A DNA stretch of 64,000 nucleotides from Pseudomonadota bacterium (GCA_039024915.1 JBCCPK010000003.1:417468-481467); one strand, 5' to 3'. Positions 27,850 to 37,569 are shown, counted from the stretch's first letter. Numbers and translations: made by a program. The notes: a model not told the origin generated them from the letters alone.

Positions 27850-29351
27850 TCAACCGCCGCCACTTTATCGCGGCGATGGCAAGCACGGCCGCCGTCCACC
27901 TTTCCCCAACTACGGGCAGAAGCGAGACGTCTGATCTTCTTGAGTACGCGCGCCGCCTCGGCCAAAACGCGTACTCGCCGAGCACCTCTCAATTGCAAGC
28001 GCCTTTCGCAGACCTCGACTACGACGCCTACCGGGGTATTCGCCCCAAGCCTGGCCGCGCAGCCATGCTCCCGCTGGGGGAGCGCTATGCTTTCGATCTG
28101 CTCCCACCAGGACTTTATTTTCCTGACCCGGTCGCTATCGATATCATGCGGCCAAGTGGACCCGAACAGGTTGCGTTCAGCCCCGGTCTCTTCAGCTTCG
28201 AGCCACGTTACTTCGACGCAATTCCCGACAGAAGCCCCGGGGCGGACTTCTCTGGGTTGCGGTTACGGTACCCGCTGAACGCTGCCGACGTTCTCGATGA
28301 GGTGATGGTTGCGCAGGGGGGGAGCTACTTTCGCGCAATTGGCCAATCGATGGTCTACGGGCTGTCAGCCCGCGCTGTCGCAATCGGAACAGGCGGCGCT
28401 GATCCGGAAGAGTTTCCCCGCTTCATACAAATGAGATTGCATGAACCAGCGGGCGATGTGGTCCGCCTTGAAGCGGTCATCGACAGCCCGTCGCTCGCCG
28501 GGCACTTTGACATGAGGCTGCGCCCCGGAGCCGATACGACCGCCGAGATCACAACGACGTTGTTCCCACGAACGGTGATTGATGACGTTGGGATAGCGCC
28601 GCTGACATCCATGTTTCTCAAGGGGCCGATAAGGGCTTCGACATCCGATGACTTTCGCCCCCGGGTTCACGATAGCGATGTACTGTTTGTTCACAACGGT
28701 GCGGACGAGATGCTTTGGAGGCCGATAACCAACCCAGCCCAGCTCCAGACCTCCTCATTCATCGACGACGGACCGGCGGGTTTCGGGCTTTTTCAAAGCG
28801 CGCGCTCGTTCGAGGATTATGAAGACACTGAGGCTCGGTATCACGACAGACCTTCTGGATTTGTCCAACCGCTTGGTGATTGGGGCGCGGGCGCGGTGGT
28901 GCTGGTCGAAATTCCAACCGCCGATGAGTTTCTGGACAACATCGTCGCATTTTGGCGACCCGAGGCGGCGCTGCTACCGGGCGAGAGCTACCAGTATGAC
29001 TATCGCCTTACATGGACACTGAACCTGCCCAACACGGGCGGCGTTGCATCGGTTCTTCAAAGCCGCAGCGGCCGCGAACATGATCAGCCAGGCGCCCGGC
29101 GGTATGTGGTGGACGTCGATACCCAGCAAAGGGATGCCGTGCCCGTGATCTCAGCAAGCGAAGGCGCCGAAATTGATGGGGTAAGTGCCTTCGCGCTGCC
29201 AGATGAACGCGGCACACGCGTGACTTTCCTCATGCGACCTCCGCCTGCCGATAGTGCAGAGATACGGCTTAGCCTTCGCGGCACCGATAACACCCCGCTC
29301 AGCCCGGTTTGGCTCCACCGGTGGACGCGGGCGCGCGATGGTGGGGTTTAG
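27846..29351 (+). CDS. opgG: Periplasmic glucan biosynthesis protein OpgG/OpgD
   Basis: A 501-residue periplasmic beta-sandwich protein required for osmoregulated periplasmic glucan synthesis, probably acting on the nascent glucan. The N-terminus (INRRHFIAAMAST) looks like a twin-arginine signal, which E. coli OpgD has and OpgG lacks. Family segments include FADLDYDAYRGIRPKP near the N-terminus, the GLSARAVAIGTG strand and a C-terminal WTLNLPNTGGV segment. The ATG lies in the opgH stop (ATGA), so translation is coupled. Its stop overlaps the stop of the converging gene by 4 bases. Confidence 0.93.
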   Translation: MINRRHFIAAMASTAAVHLSPTTGRSETSDLLEYARRLGQNAYSPSTSQLQAPFADLDYDAYRGIRPKPGRAAMLPLGERYAFDLLPPGLYFPDPVAIDIMRPSGPEQVAFSPGLFSFEPRYFDAIPDRSPGADFSGLRLRYPLNAADVLDEVMVAQGGSYFRAIGQSMVYGLSARAVAIGTGGADPEEFPRFIQMRLHEPAGDVVRLEAVIDSPSLAGHFDMRLRPGADTTAEITTTLFPRTVIDDVGIAPLTSMFLKGPIRASTSDDFRPRVHDSDVLFVHNGADEMLWRPITNPAQLQTSSFIDDGPAGFGLFQSARSFEDYEDTEARYHDRPSGFVQPLGDWGAGAVVLVEIPTADEFLDNIVAFWRPEAALLPGESYQYDYRLTWTLNLPNTGGVASVLQSRSGREHDQPGARRYVVDVDTQQRDAVPVISASEGAEIDGVSAFALPDERGTRVTFLMRPPPADSAEIRLSLRGTDNTPLSPVWLHRWTRARDGGV

Positions 29352-30142
29352 TCAGCGTCTGACCAGCTGACCCGTCCCCATATGGGCCGGTGATCGGAGG
29401 TCATGCGGATGCCAGGACCGTCGAGCACCTCCGTTTCGACCTGAGCCAGATCGGGAGACGCCAGAATACGGTCCAGCGGAAGCATTGGTCTATTGATCGG
29501 AAACGTGCCCTTAGCTGGCCCTGAAAATGCGTGTTGCATCACACGAGCAGACAGGGCCATGCCGCCCCAGGGTCGCCACTCATTGAGGTCGCCAGCCAGG
29601 ACCGTCGGCATCGGCGCTCGGCGAAACAGATATTGGCCAATCGTGCGCAACTGAGCCATACGCAGTCCCTGCCATAACGACAGGTGGGTGCCGATCCAAC
29701 GCACGTTATCTGTGCCCGAGCGTGCGTCAACGATCACAGCACCGCGATGGCAGTGCCCGGGAAGGTCAAGAACGTCCAGCCGCTCTATCGCAAAGCGTGG
29801 CTGAAGAAAGACGATCACACCGAGAAAACCGTGGCTTCGTTCACCCCAACGGTGATCGGTATGCGTGTGGACGCAACGCAATCCGGTGGACATCTCCAGC
29901 CGCTTGATATCAAGCAGGCCAGCATGAGGCGGCACCTCCTCATCGGCTTCAGTCAGGATCAGCGCGTCAGTTTGAGGCCGCCAGACCTCGTCCTCCAGCA
30001 CCTGCACCGTGCGATCGGGGTCGACGATACCGTCATTACCACGGCAGCGGTGTACGTTCCATGTAATGCAGGAGACCAAGGTGCCCACCAACAACCAGCT
30101 TCGGTCACACAGTCGTAGCGCCGCGACGTTAACCGCCCCCAA
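29348..30142 (-). CDS. Endonuclease/exonuclease/phosphatase family protein
   Basis: Predicted metal-dependent phosphoesterase of the EEP fold (DNase I-like, includes sphingomyelinases and inositol phosphatases). The ITWNVHRC strand carries the first metal-site Asn. The GTHLSLW and AGDLNEW motifs and a C-terminal TSDHRPIWG give the catalytic His, Asp, Asn and final Asp-His. The longest frame starts at TTG 30142. The conserved domain begins near residue 24, so a GTG at 30088 or TTG at 30079 is also possible. No signal peptide is apparent. Given the neighbouring phospholipid and glucan genes, a lipid or glycerophosphate substrate is possible but unproven. Confidence 0.83.
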   Translation of the reverse strand: MGAVNVAALRLCDRSWLLVGTLVSCITWNVHRCRGNDGIVDPDRTVQVLEDEVWRPQTDALILTEADEEVPPHAGLLDIKRLEMSTGLRCVHTHTDHRWGERSHGFLGVIVFLQPRFAIERLDVLDLPGHCHRGAVIVDARSGTDNVRWIGTHLSLWQGLRMAQLRTIGQYLFRRAPMPTVLAGDLNEWRPWGGMALSARVMQHAFSGPAKGTFPINRPMLPLDRILASPDLAQVETEVLDGPGIRMTSDHRPIWGRVSWSDAD

Positions 30143-30220
30143 ATATCACGATTGGGGGATCTCGCACCTGTCTGCCAGCCATAATGCGCCCGCGCGGCGC
30201 GCCGTGTTCTTGTGGGCAAA

Positions 30221-31201
30221 CTATGCGGAGCGGGACGGCATGAGGAGCGCCGTCGCCATATCCTCGTCGGTAATCAAATGGGTCGCGAAACCGCCACGCA
30301 GCGCCGATCTGACAGCCTCGCGCTTATCAGGTCCACAAGCCACCAGTATCCGCGTCTTAACGGCGCTGAGCGTCGCAAGCGAAACGCCGATCAGCCGGTC
30401 GGAAAGGGGCCCCGTAACCTCCTTGCCGTCCGCATCGATGAAATTCCCCCAGAAAACGCCGTGCGCGCCTTTGTTCAGGTAGATGGAAAGCTCGCCGTCG
30501 TCCGCCATTCCGGAGCTCATAAGCGTAACCGGCGCCGACAGACTTCCCACAGAAAACACCGCTTTGGATAAGGTTGATAGGTCCTGTAGCTGCCTCGCAA
30601 TGACAGGTTCATCGCAGAGCTTCGACGCGAGTTCAGCCGTCGAGACGACAGCTGGCGCGTGCAAGGTGTGGCATGTCGCAAGGCTGCGCCGTGCGATTTC
30701 GATCGCGCACGCTTCAGCGGCATAAAGCGGATTAAAACTCATCGAACCCACCATCTGATAGACACTGAGATCGGCAATCGGGCCGTTGGGAAATCGCCGC
30801 GCCACGCGCTGGACCGTCTCCCCCCATGCAACGCCAAGCCGATCCCCAGGTTCAAGGAGATCACGCAACGCAGAAGCCGCCAGTTGCGCCACGCGGTCCA
30901 AGACAGCGTCGTCGCTTCGCGGCTGCAAATCATGGTGGGCGACATAGCAATCGGTGAGGCTGAACGCCTCTGCCAGTTGGCGCGCCAACGGCGATGCGGC
31001 GAAGCTCTCGCCGCGAATCCGGATGTCGACGATGCCGAGTTCGCGCGCCAAACGCAGGTAATTCACGATCGTCGCGCGCGACAGTCCTATCCGCTGCGCG
31101 ATTTCGCTCTGGGTCAGCCCTTCTCGGTAGTACAGCATGGCGACATGGGCGAGCTGCGCCTCCGAGTGGCCTGGGTCTTTGAGGGGCTTGTTGTCCGTCA
31201 T
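30221..31201 (-). CDS. SorC/DeoR-type sugar-binding transcriptional regulator
   Basis: A 326-residue regulator. The N-terminal helix-turn-helix (GLTQSEIAQRIGLSRATIVN) is followed by a sugar-phosphate-binding domain of the SorC/CggR type (AWGETVQRVA, YQMVGSMS, SAPVTLMSSGMADDGEL, VACGPDKREA). Such proteins sense a phosphorylated sugar and act as repressors or activators. It follows mtnA in the same direction with 82 bases between. It is therefore the natural regulator for the surrounding mtnK/mtnA, ABC importer and RLP genes, probably sensing a pathway sugar phosphate and binding the dyad at 33755-33786. Confidence 0.9.
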   Translation of the reverse strand: MTDNKPLKDPGHSEAQLAHVAMLYYREGLTQSEIAQRIGLSRATIVNYLRLARELGIVDIRIRGESFAASPLARQLAEAFSLTDCYVAHHDLQPRSDDAVLDRVAQLAASALRDLLEPGDRLGVAWGETVQRVARRFPNGPIADLSVYQMVGSMSFNPLYAAEACAIEIARRSLATCHTLHAPAVVSTAELASKLCDEPVIARQLQDLSTLSKAVFSVGSLSAPVTLMSSGMADDGELSIYLNKGAHGVFWGNFIDADGKEVTGPLSDRLIGVSLATLSAVKTRILVACGPDKREAVRSALRGGFATHLITDEDMATALLMPSRSA

Positions 31202-31212
31202 TGCTTAAGCAA
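31201..31212. promoter_or_regulatory. 12-bp perfect palindrome at the regulator start codon
   Basis: TTGCTTAAGCAA, self-complementary over 12 bases, abuts and partly overlaps the ATG of the SorC-type gene. It may be an autoregulatory site or a structure around the ribosome site. It shares no obvious sequence with the larger dyad at 33755. Confidence 0.3.
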
Positions 31213-31283
31213 CCCGCCCTGTTAGCTGCGCGACCGGTCTGCGACAGTTGTCCGCCGTCCGACTGATAGACCGATCTCGCAGA

Positions 31284-32381
31284 TCAAGCTGCGGCCCGCT
31301 CGGGGAACAGGCCGGCAAGGCCCTCGGGTGAGGCCTCACAAATGCCGCGCTCGGTAATCAGACCCGTCACCAGTCGTGCGGGCGTCACATCGAAAGCGGG
31401 GTTGCCGAGTGAAGAGCCATCCGGCGAAACCATGACTTCCGCGGTGGTGCCATCTTCGCTGACGCCCTGGATGTGCGAAACCTCCCGGCCAGGCCGCTCT
31501 TCAATTGGGATCTCTTTCACCCCATCGCTTACGGTCCAATCGATCGTGGGCGACGGCAGAGCAACATAAAAGGGCACGCCATTGTCTTTGGCGGCGAGCG
31601 CCTTGAGGTAGGTACCGATTTTGTTGCAGACGTCGCCGCGGGCCGTTGTGCGGTCTGTCCCGGTGATGACCATGTCGACCGAACCGTGCTGCATGAGATG
31701 GCCACCGGCATTGTCGGTGATGTAGGCGTGCTCGATGCCATGGCTGCCGAGCTCCCAAGCCGTCAGAGCACCCTGATTGCGGGGGCGCGTCTCATCAACC
31801 CAAACACTGATAGGCAGTCCAGCATCGGCGGCATGGTACATGGGGCTTGTCGCGGTACCCCAGTCCACAGTTGCAAGCCAGCCTGCGTTGCAATGGGTGA
31901 GAAGCCGCACAGGCTCCCCCGCGGGCTTGCGCGCAGCGATTTCCTTGATGATCTCCAATCCGTGGACACCGATCATGCGATTGATTTCCACGTCCTCATC
32001 GGCAATTGCGTGCGCAAGCTGCATGGCAGCACCGGGCCTTTCAGACGGCGAAAGCGGCTGCAGGTGCGCACGGCAGCGATCCAACGCCCAACGCAAATTG
32101 ATAGCCGTTGGACGGGTTGCGTTCAGCTGCTGCCAAATCTCATTGAGGGCGTTATCTGACGGCTCCCGCCGCATCTGCTCGGCAACGCCGTATGCGGCCG
32201 TGGCGCCGATAAGTGGCGCCCCACGAACCCACATGTCCTTGATGGCTGTTGCAAAGCTCTCCGCGCTCTTGAGCGAAACCACCTCAAACGCATGCGGCAA
32301 CCATCTTTGATCGATAATTCGCACCTCGTCGAGGCTGCGGTCATACCAGATCGAGCGGTAGGGCGTGCCGTTGACTTTCAT
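31284..32381 (-). CDS. mtnA: S-methyl-5-thioribose-1-phosphate isomerase
   Basis: Converts 5-methylthioribose 1-phosphate to 5-methylthioribulose 1-phosphate in methionine salvage. The 365-residue protein shows the family signatures [14 protein letters not shown] (catalytic Cys164), DETRPRNQG and TGTDRT (catalytic Asp243). The ATG overlaps the mtnK stop by 4 bases, so kinase and isomerase are translated together. None of the classical downstream salvage genes (mtnB, mtnC, mtnD) is visible nearby. Instead an RLP and a split transketolase lie in the divergent arm. The related 5-deoxyribose 1-phosphate isomerase (DrdI) is a possible alternative function. Confidence 0.95.
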   Translation of the reverse strand: MKVNGTPYRSIWYDRSLDEVRIIDQRWLPHAFEVVSLKSAESFATAIKDMWVRGAPLIGATAAYGVAEQMRREPSDNALNEIWQQLNATRPTAINLRWALDRCRAHLQPLSPSERPGAAMQLAHAIADEDVEINRMIGVHGLEIIKEIAARKPAGEPVRLLTHCNAGWLATVDWGTATSPMYHAADAGLPISVWVDETRPRNQGALTAWELGSHGIEHAYITDNAGGHLMQHGSVDMVITGTDRTTARGDVCNKIGTYLKALAAKDNGVPFYVALPSPTIDWTVSDGVKEIPIEERPGREVSHIQGVSEDGTTAEVMVSPDGSSLGNPAFDVTPARLVTGLITERGICEASPEGLAGLFPERAAA

Positions 32382-33643
32382 AGCAAGTCCTTTGCGTTGG
32401 CTGCTTTTGCCATGTCGATCAAGGCCCCTGCACCTGCCGGCCGATCGAGCAATATCGTCCTGCCCAAGTCGATGCTGCGAGCCTCAAGCTTCGCGCGGGT
32501 TGCCGTGTCGTCGACAGTTTCGAAATCAGCATTGTGCGCGAGGGTGAGAATGCGGCGATGCAATTCGACGCCGCAGAACCCCATCGCGTCTTTCCAGATG
32601 TGCCCCATAAGCGCGTCGCGCGCACCGGCGGAGGACTGCCCCTGATCTTCCCACAGGCTGAGTGGGTACAGGATGCCCGTCCGCTCGACCTCCCAAAGTC
32701 TCTTGAATTCCTCGGCGAAGGCGTCGATTGTCTCGCTGATCACCGCCAAGAGCCAGTCCTGGTAGTCGAGAAGATCATTGGCGGATCGATGCGCGGGCTG
32801 GCTGAAATAGGCCATAAGGTAGTTGGAAATCAGCATTCCCAAGTCGAAACCGAACGGACCGTAAAAGGCAAATTCTGGGTCGATGATCCTGGTTTCGTTC
32901 TCGGTGCACATGACCGAACCGGTGTGCAAATCGCCATGCATCAGTGTCTCGCCGCCTGACGTAAAGCGCATGAGCATGGTTTGAGCGGCGGCTTTGACGT
33001 CAGGATCGGCGCGCAGGCGGTCGACAACAGGTTGCAGTTCGGGCGTGTGATGATTGCGCTCAGCATCGTAATAGCTATCGGTGAAGACCAGCTGTTCAGT
33101 GATGTCGCACAGTTCGACATTCCCGCTGAACAGCGCGGTGTCCGCCTTCTTCTGACCGGCCTGCATTGACAGATCGGAGCCGCGAAAGGCCGTTCGTGCG
33201 CAAAACCGACCCAATGCTGCGCCGAGACCGTCAACGCGCTCGCCCTTGATCAGCTTGCCGCGCAGGATGATGTGAGGAGACAGGTACTCCATGACGATAA
33301 GCGCTTGCGTCTCATCGAAATGGTAGATTTCGGGGACCATTCCCGGATCACGGGCAGCCTGTCGTGTCAGCGCGTGGTATTCGAAGAACGCACGCTTCAA
33401 AGGCAAGGGCCAGCTGTCGCCGACCAAGCGAACGTAGGGAAGTGCCTGCTTAACCACGATTTGCCCGCTTGGTCCGGAAACGATGAAAACCAGATTGAGG
33501 TTTCCGTCTCCGACTTCCTTCACGGTCCAGACGTCCGGATCGGAACCCACCCGCGCTCGGATCCCTGGCAACGGGCTAAGTCGTGCCGGTAGTGTACTGA
33601 TCGTGAGTGCCTGGTAGTCGGGTTCTGTTACCGTTGTGTCCAT
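32378..33643 (-). CDS. mtnK: S-methyl-5-thioribose kinase
   Basis: Phosphorylates 5-methylthioribose on C1 with ATP. Family signatures are [12 protein letters not shown] near the N-terminus, the kinase loop [12 protein letters not shown] around residue 235 and [11 protein letters not shown] for the metal-binding Asp. From ATG 33643 the protein has about 421 residues, the normal length. A longer frame reaches 33760 but would overlap the large operator dyad and adds unconserved residues. Use of a kinase, rather than MTA phosphorylase, means the substrate is the free sugar, consistent with import by the divergent ABC system. Confidence 0.94.
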   Translation of the reverse strand: MDTTVTEPDYQALTISTLPARLSPLPGIRARVGSDPDVWTVKEVGDGNLNLVFIVSGPSGQIVVKQALPYVRLVGDSWPLPLKRAFFEYHALTRQAARDPGMVPEIYHFDETQALIVMEYLSPHIILRGKLIKGERVDGLGAALGRFCARTAFRGSDLSMQAGQKKADTALFSGNVELCDITEQLVFTDSYYDAERNHHTPELQPVVDRLRADPDVKAAAQTMLMRFTSGGETLMHGDLHTGSVMCTENETRIIDPEFAFYGPFGFDLGMLISNYLMAYFSQPAHRSANDLLDYQDWLLAVISETIDAFAEEFKRLWEVERTGILYPLSLWEDQGQSSAGARDALMGHIWKDAMGFCGVELHRRILTLAHNADFETVDDTATRAKLEARSIDLGRTILLDRPAGAGALIDMAKAANAKDLL

Positions 33644-33754
33644 CGCAGCAGCTTTCTGTTTCTGCTCGACCTCCGCAAAGCCGCGTTCGGATGGATCGAG
33701 CTTCGGCAGCGAGCGAAAACCGCTCTTTGGGTCGCGAAGACTGCTTGGCACACT

Positions 33755-33786
33755 TGGCATTTGTCAAGTCACCTTGACTTTTGCCA
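33755..33786. promoter_or_regulatory. 32-bp operator-like dyad in the mtnK / importer divergent promoter
   Basis: The site reads TGGCA-N3-GTCAAG-N4-CTTGAC-N3-TGCCA. Eleven bases per arm pair perfectly around position 33770.5; only the two N3 blocks (both TTT) and the TCAC centre do not. It lies about 110 bases upstream of mtnK and 75 bases upstream of the ABC ATPase start. Its right arm, TTGACTTTTGCCA, recurs with one change before the transketolase genes at 37708-37720. The best candidate binder is the SorC-type regulator encoded at the end of the mtnK-mtnA arm. Confidence 0.65.
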
Positions 33787-33859
33787 TGGCTAAAAGCACG
33801 TTGAATCCGAGAACAATCACGGGCAAACCGTGGGTGACCGGCAAACAGGTCGTGAAATC

Positions 33860-35401
33860 ATGAACCATGCCGCCTGCCACATGGTCGGTATCGAAAAAGC
33901 CTTCGGGCCCAACCGCGTGTTGCGCGGGATCGATCTGAAAATCCCAGCTGGTCAGACGACGGTGCTGATGGGCGCTAACGGGGCAGGCAAGTCAACCCTT
34001 GTGAAAATCCTTTGCGGGGTCCACCGCCCGGATGAAGGCCAGATTGACCTTTTTGGCGAGGCGTTTTCTCCAAGTTCCCCGTCGCAGGCGATCGACGCTG
34101 GTGTTGTTACGGTCCACCAAGCGATTAATGACGGCGTCATTCCAGATCTCGATGTTGCCTCGAACCTTATGCTCGACCAACTCAATTCGGTACGCGCGGG
34201 CTTTCTGATCAATCGACGCAAACTCAATGCTCAAGCCCGGGAAATCGCTGGCGCTATGGGCATCGACATTGACGTGAGAACGCCGGTGGCAGAGCTTGGC
34301 GTTGCTGAACGGCAGCTGATCGCCATCGCCCGCGCCATGGCCAAGAAACCCAAGGTCTTGATCCTTGATGAGCCAACCTCCTCTCTGTCCGCGACAGAGG
34401 CTGAACGCCTCTTCGGTCTGCTGGATCGACTAAGAGAAACCGGTGTGGCCGTCTTGTACATCTCGCATCGTATGTCCGACATCCGCCGCATTGCTGACCG
34501 GATCGTGTGCATGCGCGATGGCCAGATTTCAGGAACCTTTGAGACCCAGCCGCTCGACTATGAGGGGGCGGTTACGGCGATGCTTGGTCACGCGATGACC
34601 GCGGTGGACTTTGACGTCGCGAGCCCGGGCGAACCGGTTCTTCAGCTCAATGATCTAAAGCTGTCCACAGACGGCGAGCCGTTCAACCTCACAGCACATC
34701 GTAACGAGGTGATCGCCATCACCGGGTTACTGGGCAGCGGCAAGTCGAAACTGGCATCGATCCTGTTTGGGATGCAGGCGCCAATGAGCGGATCGATGCG
34801 CTTGGCAGGGAAGCCGTACGCCCCCAAGTCACCGCAAGATGCGATCAGGGCCGGAGTATTTCTCTCGGCAAAAGATCGGGCTTCCAACGGTGTTGTTCCA
34901 ACCTTCGATATCACACAAAATCTGACCTTGCCGTTCACCGCGCGGCATGCTCCCCTCTCGTTCCTCAACCGGAAGAGCGAGCGGAAGACAACGCGGAACA
35001 TGATCGGTCAACTGGGCGTTGTCTGTCAGTCGGAGCACGACGACATAGGCACCTTATCAGGCGGGAACCAGCAGAAGGTGATGGTTGGGAGGTGGATGGC
35101 GGAAGCAAGCCAGCTGCTGCTGCTTGATGAGCCCTTTCAGGGCGTTGATATTCGCGCCCGACACGACATCGGACATTCCATTCGCGAGACGGCCAAAGAG
35201 CGAGCGACCATCGTGTTTGCGGCAGAACTGGATGAAGCGCTAGAAATAGCCGATCGAATCCTGGTGCTCTATGAGCATAGCCTGGTCGGTGAGCACCGAA
35301 ACGATGGTGTCGACCTTGCAGCCATCCTCTCACAAATCTCGGGTGAGAGTGCAAACAAAACTCCGGGTTCCTCACCCGTTGCCGGAGTCCGCTCAGCATG
35401 A
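33860..35401 (+). CDS. Ribose-type sugar ABC importer ATPase (RbsA/MglA family)
   Basis: A 513-residue tandem ATPase. The N-half has Walker A GANGAGKST, a normal signature region (VAELGVAERQLIAIARAM) and LILDEPTSSLSATE. The C-half has GLLGSGKSK, LSGGNQQKVMVGRWM and LLLDEPFQGVDIRAR, the typical carbohydrate-2 layout. The C-half Walker A (Gly-Ser-Gly-Lys-Ser) is somewhat altered, as is common. ATG 33860 is chosen; the longer GTG frame from 33830 is unconserved. It overlaps the permease gene by 4 bases. With permease and binding protein it forms a pentose-type importer. Confidence 0.94.
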   Translation: MNHAACHMVGIEKAFGPNRVLRGIDLKIPAGQTTVLMGANGAGKSTLVKILCGVHRPDEGQIDLFGEAFSPSSPSQAIDAGVVTVHQAINDGVIPDLDVASNLMLDQLNSVRAGFLINRRKLNAQAREIAGAMGIDIDVRTPVAELGVAERQLIAIARAMAKKPKVLILDEPTSSLSATEAERLFGLLDRLRETGVAVLYISHRMSDIRRIADRIVCMRDGQISGTFETQPLDYEGAVTAMLGHAMTAVDFDVASPGEPVLQLNDLKLSTDGEPFNLTAHRNEVIAITGLLGSGKSKLASILFGMQAPMSGSMRLAGKPYAPKSPQDAIRAGVFLSAKDRASNGVVPTFDITQNLTLPFTARHAPLSFLNRKSERKTTRNMIGQLGVVCQSEHDDIGTLSGGNQQKVMVGRWMAEASQLLLLDEPFQGVDIRARHDIGHSIRETAKERATIVFAAELDEALEIADRILVLYEHSLVGEHRNDGVDLAAILSQISGESANKTPGSSPVAGVRSA

Positions 35402-36456
35402 CCACCGACACTCAAACCTCGCGACCAGTGCCACCGAGTGTCGATCGCTCGCAGACCCTCGTTCTGCTCGGCATCCGCTATGGCTTCCTTTGCCTCCTGC
35501 TCGGCCTCATCGTCTTTTTCTCCATCGCCGCGCCAGGCTTCGCTGGCCCGCGCTCTGCTGCGTTCATTTTTCAGTCAGTGGCGATTACGGGTATTCTTGC
35601 TCTGGGGGTGACGTGCACGCTGGTGGTTGGCGGTTTCGATCTGTCAATCGGATCGGTTGCAACCTCCGCGCTGATGTTATCGGCGTACATGATGGTGGTC
35701 CTGCAGCAGTCAGCCTTTGTCGCTGTCCTCGCTTGCCTTGTGATGGGAGCGTTTGTTGGGCTGGTGAATGGCCTGCTGATCGTCAAGATGCGGGTGCCGG
35801 ACTTGCTTGCTACGCTCGGCATGATGTTCCTTCTGATCGGCCTGCAGCGCATTCCAACGGAGGGGCGCTCGATCTCCACGGGTATGACCCTGCCTGGGGG
35901 AGAGACCGCAGAGGGTACGTTCTCAGCGGCCTTTCTTTGGCTCGGTCGACATCGCTTCGACTTGGTTCTTGAAGACCTCATTCCCGTGCCGGTCGTGGTC
36001 TTTCTGATTGTTGGTGTCCTCGTTTGGGTCTTCCTTGAACTGACGCGGCACGGTCGGTTGATGTACGCCATCGGCTCCAATGAGAGGGCCGCTGCGCTCG
36101 CCGGGACAAACGTCCAGCGTTACAAGATTACGGCCTACATGATATCGGGCGTTATGGCCTCGATAGGCGGTATCCTGCTCGCTGCCCGCCTTGGCCGAGG
36201 TGATATCGCATCGGGGAATAATCTGCTTCTTGATAGCGTGGCGGCGGCGCTGATTGGTTTCGCCGTTCTCGGCGCGGCGAAGCCAAATGCATTCGGAACC
36301 GCGATCGGGGCGCTGTTTGTCGGCGTCCTTTTGCAGGGACTAACGATGATGAATGCGCCCTACTACACCCAAGACTTCGTCAAGGGGGCCGTCTTGGTGG
36401 TCGCCTTGATGTTCACGTTCGCCCTTTCGACGCGCAAGCGCGGTGGGGGTCACTGA
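35398..36456 (+). CDS. Ribose-type sugar ABC importer permease (RbsC family)
   Basis: A 352-residue membrane protein with about ten helices and the RbsC signatures: LVVGGFDLSIGSV, LLIVKMRVPDLLATLG, YAIGSNERAAALAGTNV and NLLLDSVAAALIG. It acts as a homodimer in the inner membrane. Its ATG overlaps the ATPase stop. A long cytoplasmic-type insert after the central helices (about residues 158-195) is slightly unusual but within family variation. Confidence 0.95.
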   Translation: MTTDTQTSRPVPPSVDRSQTLVLLGIRYGFLCLLLGLIVFFSIAAPGFAGPRSAAFIFQSVAITGILALGVTCTLVVGGFDLSIGSVATSALMLSAYMMVVLQQSAFVAVLACLVMGAFVGLVNGLLIVKMRVPDLLATLGMMFLLIGLQRIPTEGRSISTGMTLPGGETAEGTFSAAFLWLGRHRFDLVLEDLIPVPVVVFLIVGVLVWVFLELTRHGRLMYAIGSNERAAALAGTNVQRYKITAYMISGVMASIGGILLAARLGRGDIASGNNLLLDSVAAALIGFAVLGAAKPNAFGTAIGALFVGVLLQGLTMMNAPYYTQDFVKGAVLVVALMFTFALSTRKRGGGH

Positions 36457-36516
36457 GCGGGTTATTTTGCCCCGTACAACGATAAGAAGAACCGACAAAA
36501 ACAGGGAGAGATACCA

Positions 36517-37569
36517 ATGATCGGTACGAAAAGAACCTTCATGAAACTGGTAGTCGGTGCGCTTGCCGCCTCGACATGCCTTTCCGGCGCCGCGCTGGCG
36601 CAGGATATGCCGGCACCGTTTGACAACGCTGGCGACGTCCAAATCGCTTTGGTCCGCTATCTTTCGACAGGTGACTTTTTCCAGGCCTACCTGGCCGGCG
36701 TGGAGGCACAGTCCGAGGCGCTCGGCGTTGATCTGCGCGTCTTCGACAGCCGCCAAGATGCGGCGTTGCAGGCAGATATGGTCGATCAGGCGATTGCATT
36801 GGGCGTCGATGGCATCATCATTCAACACGGCCTGACCGAGTCGATGCGTGATGCTGCGCAGCGTGCGGTCGACGCGGGCATCAAAGTGGTTGCTTTTGAC
36901 GTGAACGTCGAAAACGAGATGGTTCCGCAGATCGAACAATCTGACTATCTTCTGGGCCGCATGGCGCTTGATCAGGCCATCGAAGACAATGGAACGGAAT
37001 GGACAGCCGGTTATGTTTACGTGCCGGGTATCGCGCCACTCGATCGCCGCGATACGGCATGGCAGGAGGTTCGTGAAGAGAACCCGATGATCGATGAGGT
37101 TGCGCGGTTTGGCACGCTCGACAATCCGATTGCCAACTCCAACGCCAACCAGGCGCGCTCTGTCCTGCAAGCCAACCCTGACATCAACGTCGTCTTCGCA
37201 CCTTATGATGAGTTCGCTAAAGGCGTCGTAATTGCCGTCAATGAAGCTGGGCTAAGCGATCAGGTCAGCATCTACTCCGCCGACGTGTCGACCGCTGATA
37301 TCGCGGTCATGCGCGAACCGGGGAGCCCGTGGAAAGCTACCGTTGCAACCAACCCGGCGGTCGTTGGTGAAGTCTCGGTCCGGAGCCTGGCCATTATGCT
37401 CGCAGGTGGCGATCCGGGTGCGCAAGTCATTGTGCCACCGACCCTGATCACGCAGGACTTCCTTAACGAGGCCGATATCTCGAACATGGATGAGCTGTCC
37501 GCGGCGATGCCCCAGTTTCAGCATGCGGACGTCGCTATGACGGATTGGATGCCTCTCCCGCCGCGCTGA
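36517..37569 (+). CDS. Periplasmic sugar-binding protein of the ribose-type importer
   Basis: A 350-residue periplasmic-binding-protein-like I protein with a signal peptide (LVVGALAASTCLSGAALAQ). Typical segments are IALVRYLSTGDFFQAYLAGVE, the IDAQADMVDQAI-like LQADMVDQAIALGVDGIIIQHG strand/helix and VVAFDVNVEN. An AGGGAGAG ribosome site precedes the ATG. The ligand is presumably the sugar that MtnK phosphorylates, that is methylthioribose or a close analogue; this is inferred from position only. A strong intrinsic terminator follows the stop, so this gene can be expressed above the genes downstream. Confidence 0.92.
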   Translation: MIGTKRTFMKLVVGALAASTCLSGAALAQDMPAPFDNAGDVQIALVRYLSTGDFFQAYLAGVEAQSEALGVDLRVFDSRQDAALQADMVDQAIALGVDGIIIQHGLTESMRDAAQRAVDAGIKVVAFDVNVENEMVPQIEQSDYLLGRMALDQAIEDNGTEWTAGYVYVPGIAPLDRRDTAWQEVREENPMIDEVARFGTLDNPIANSNANQARSVLQANPDINVVFAPYDEFAKGVVIAVNEAGLSDQVSIYSADVSTADIAVMREPGSPWKATVATNPAVVGEVSVRSLAIMLAGGDPGAQVIVPPTLITQDFLNEADISNMDELSAAMPQFQHADVAMTDWMPLPPR

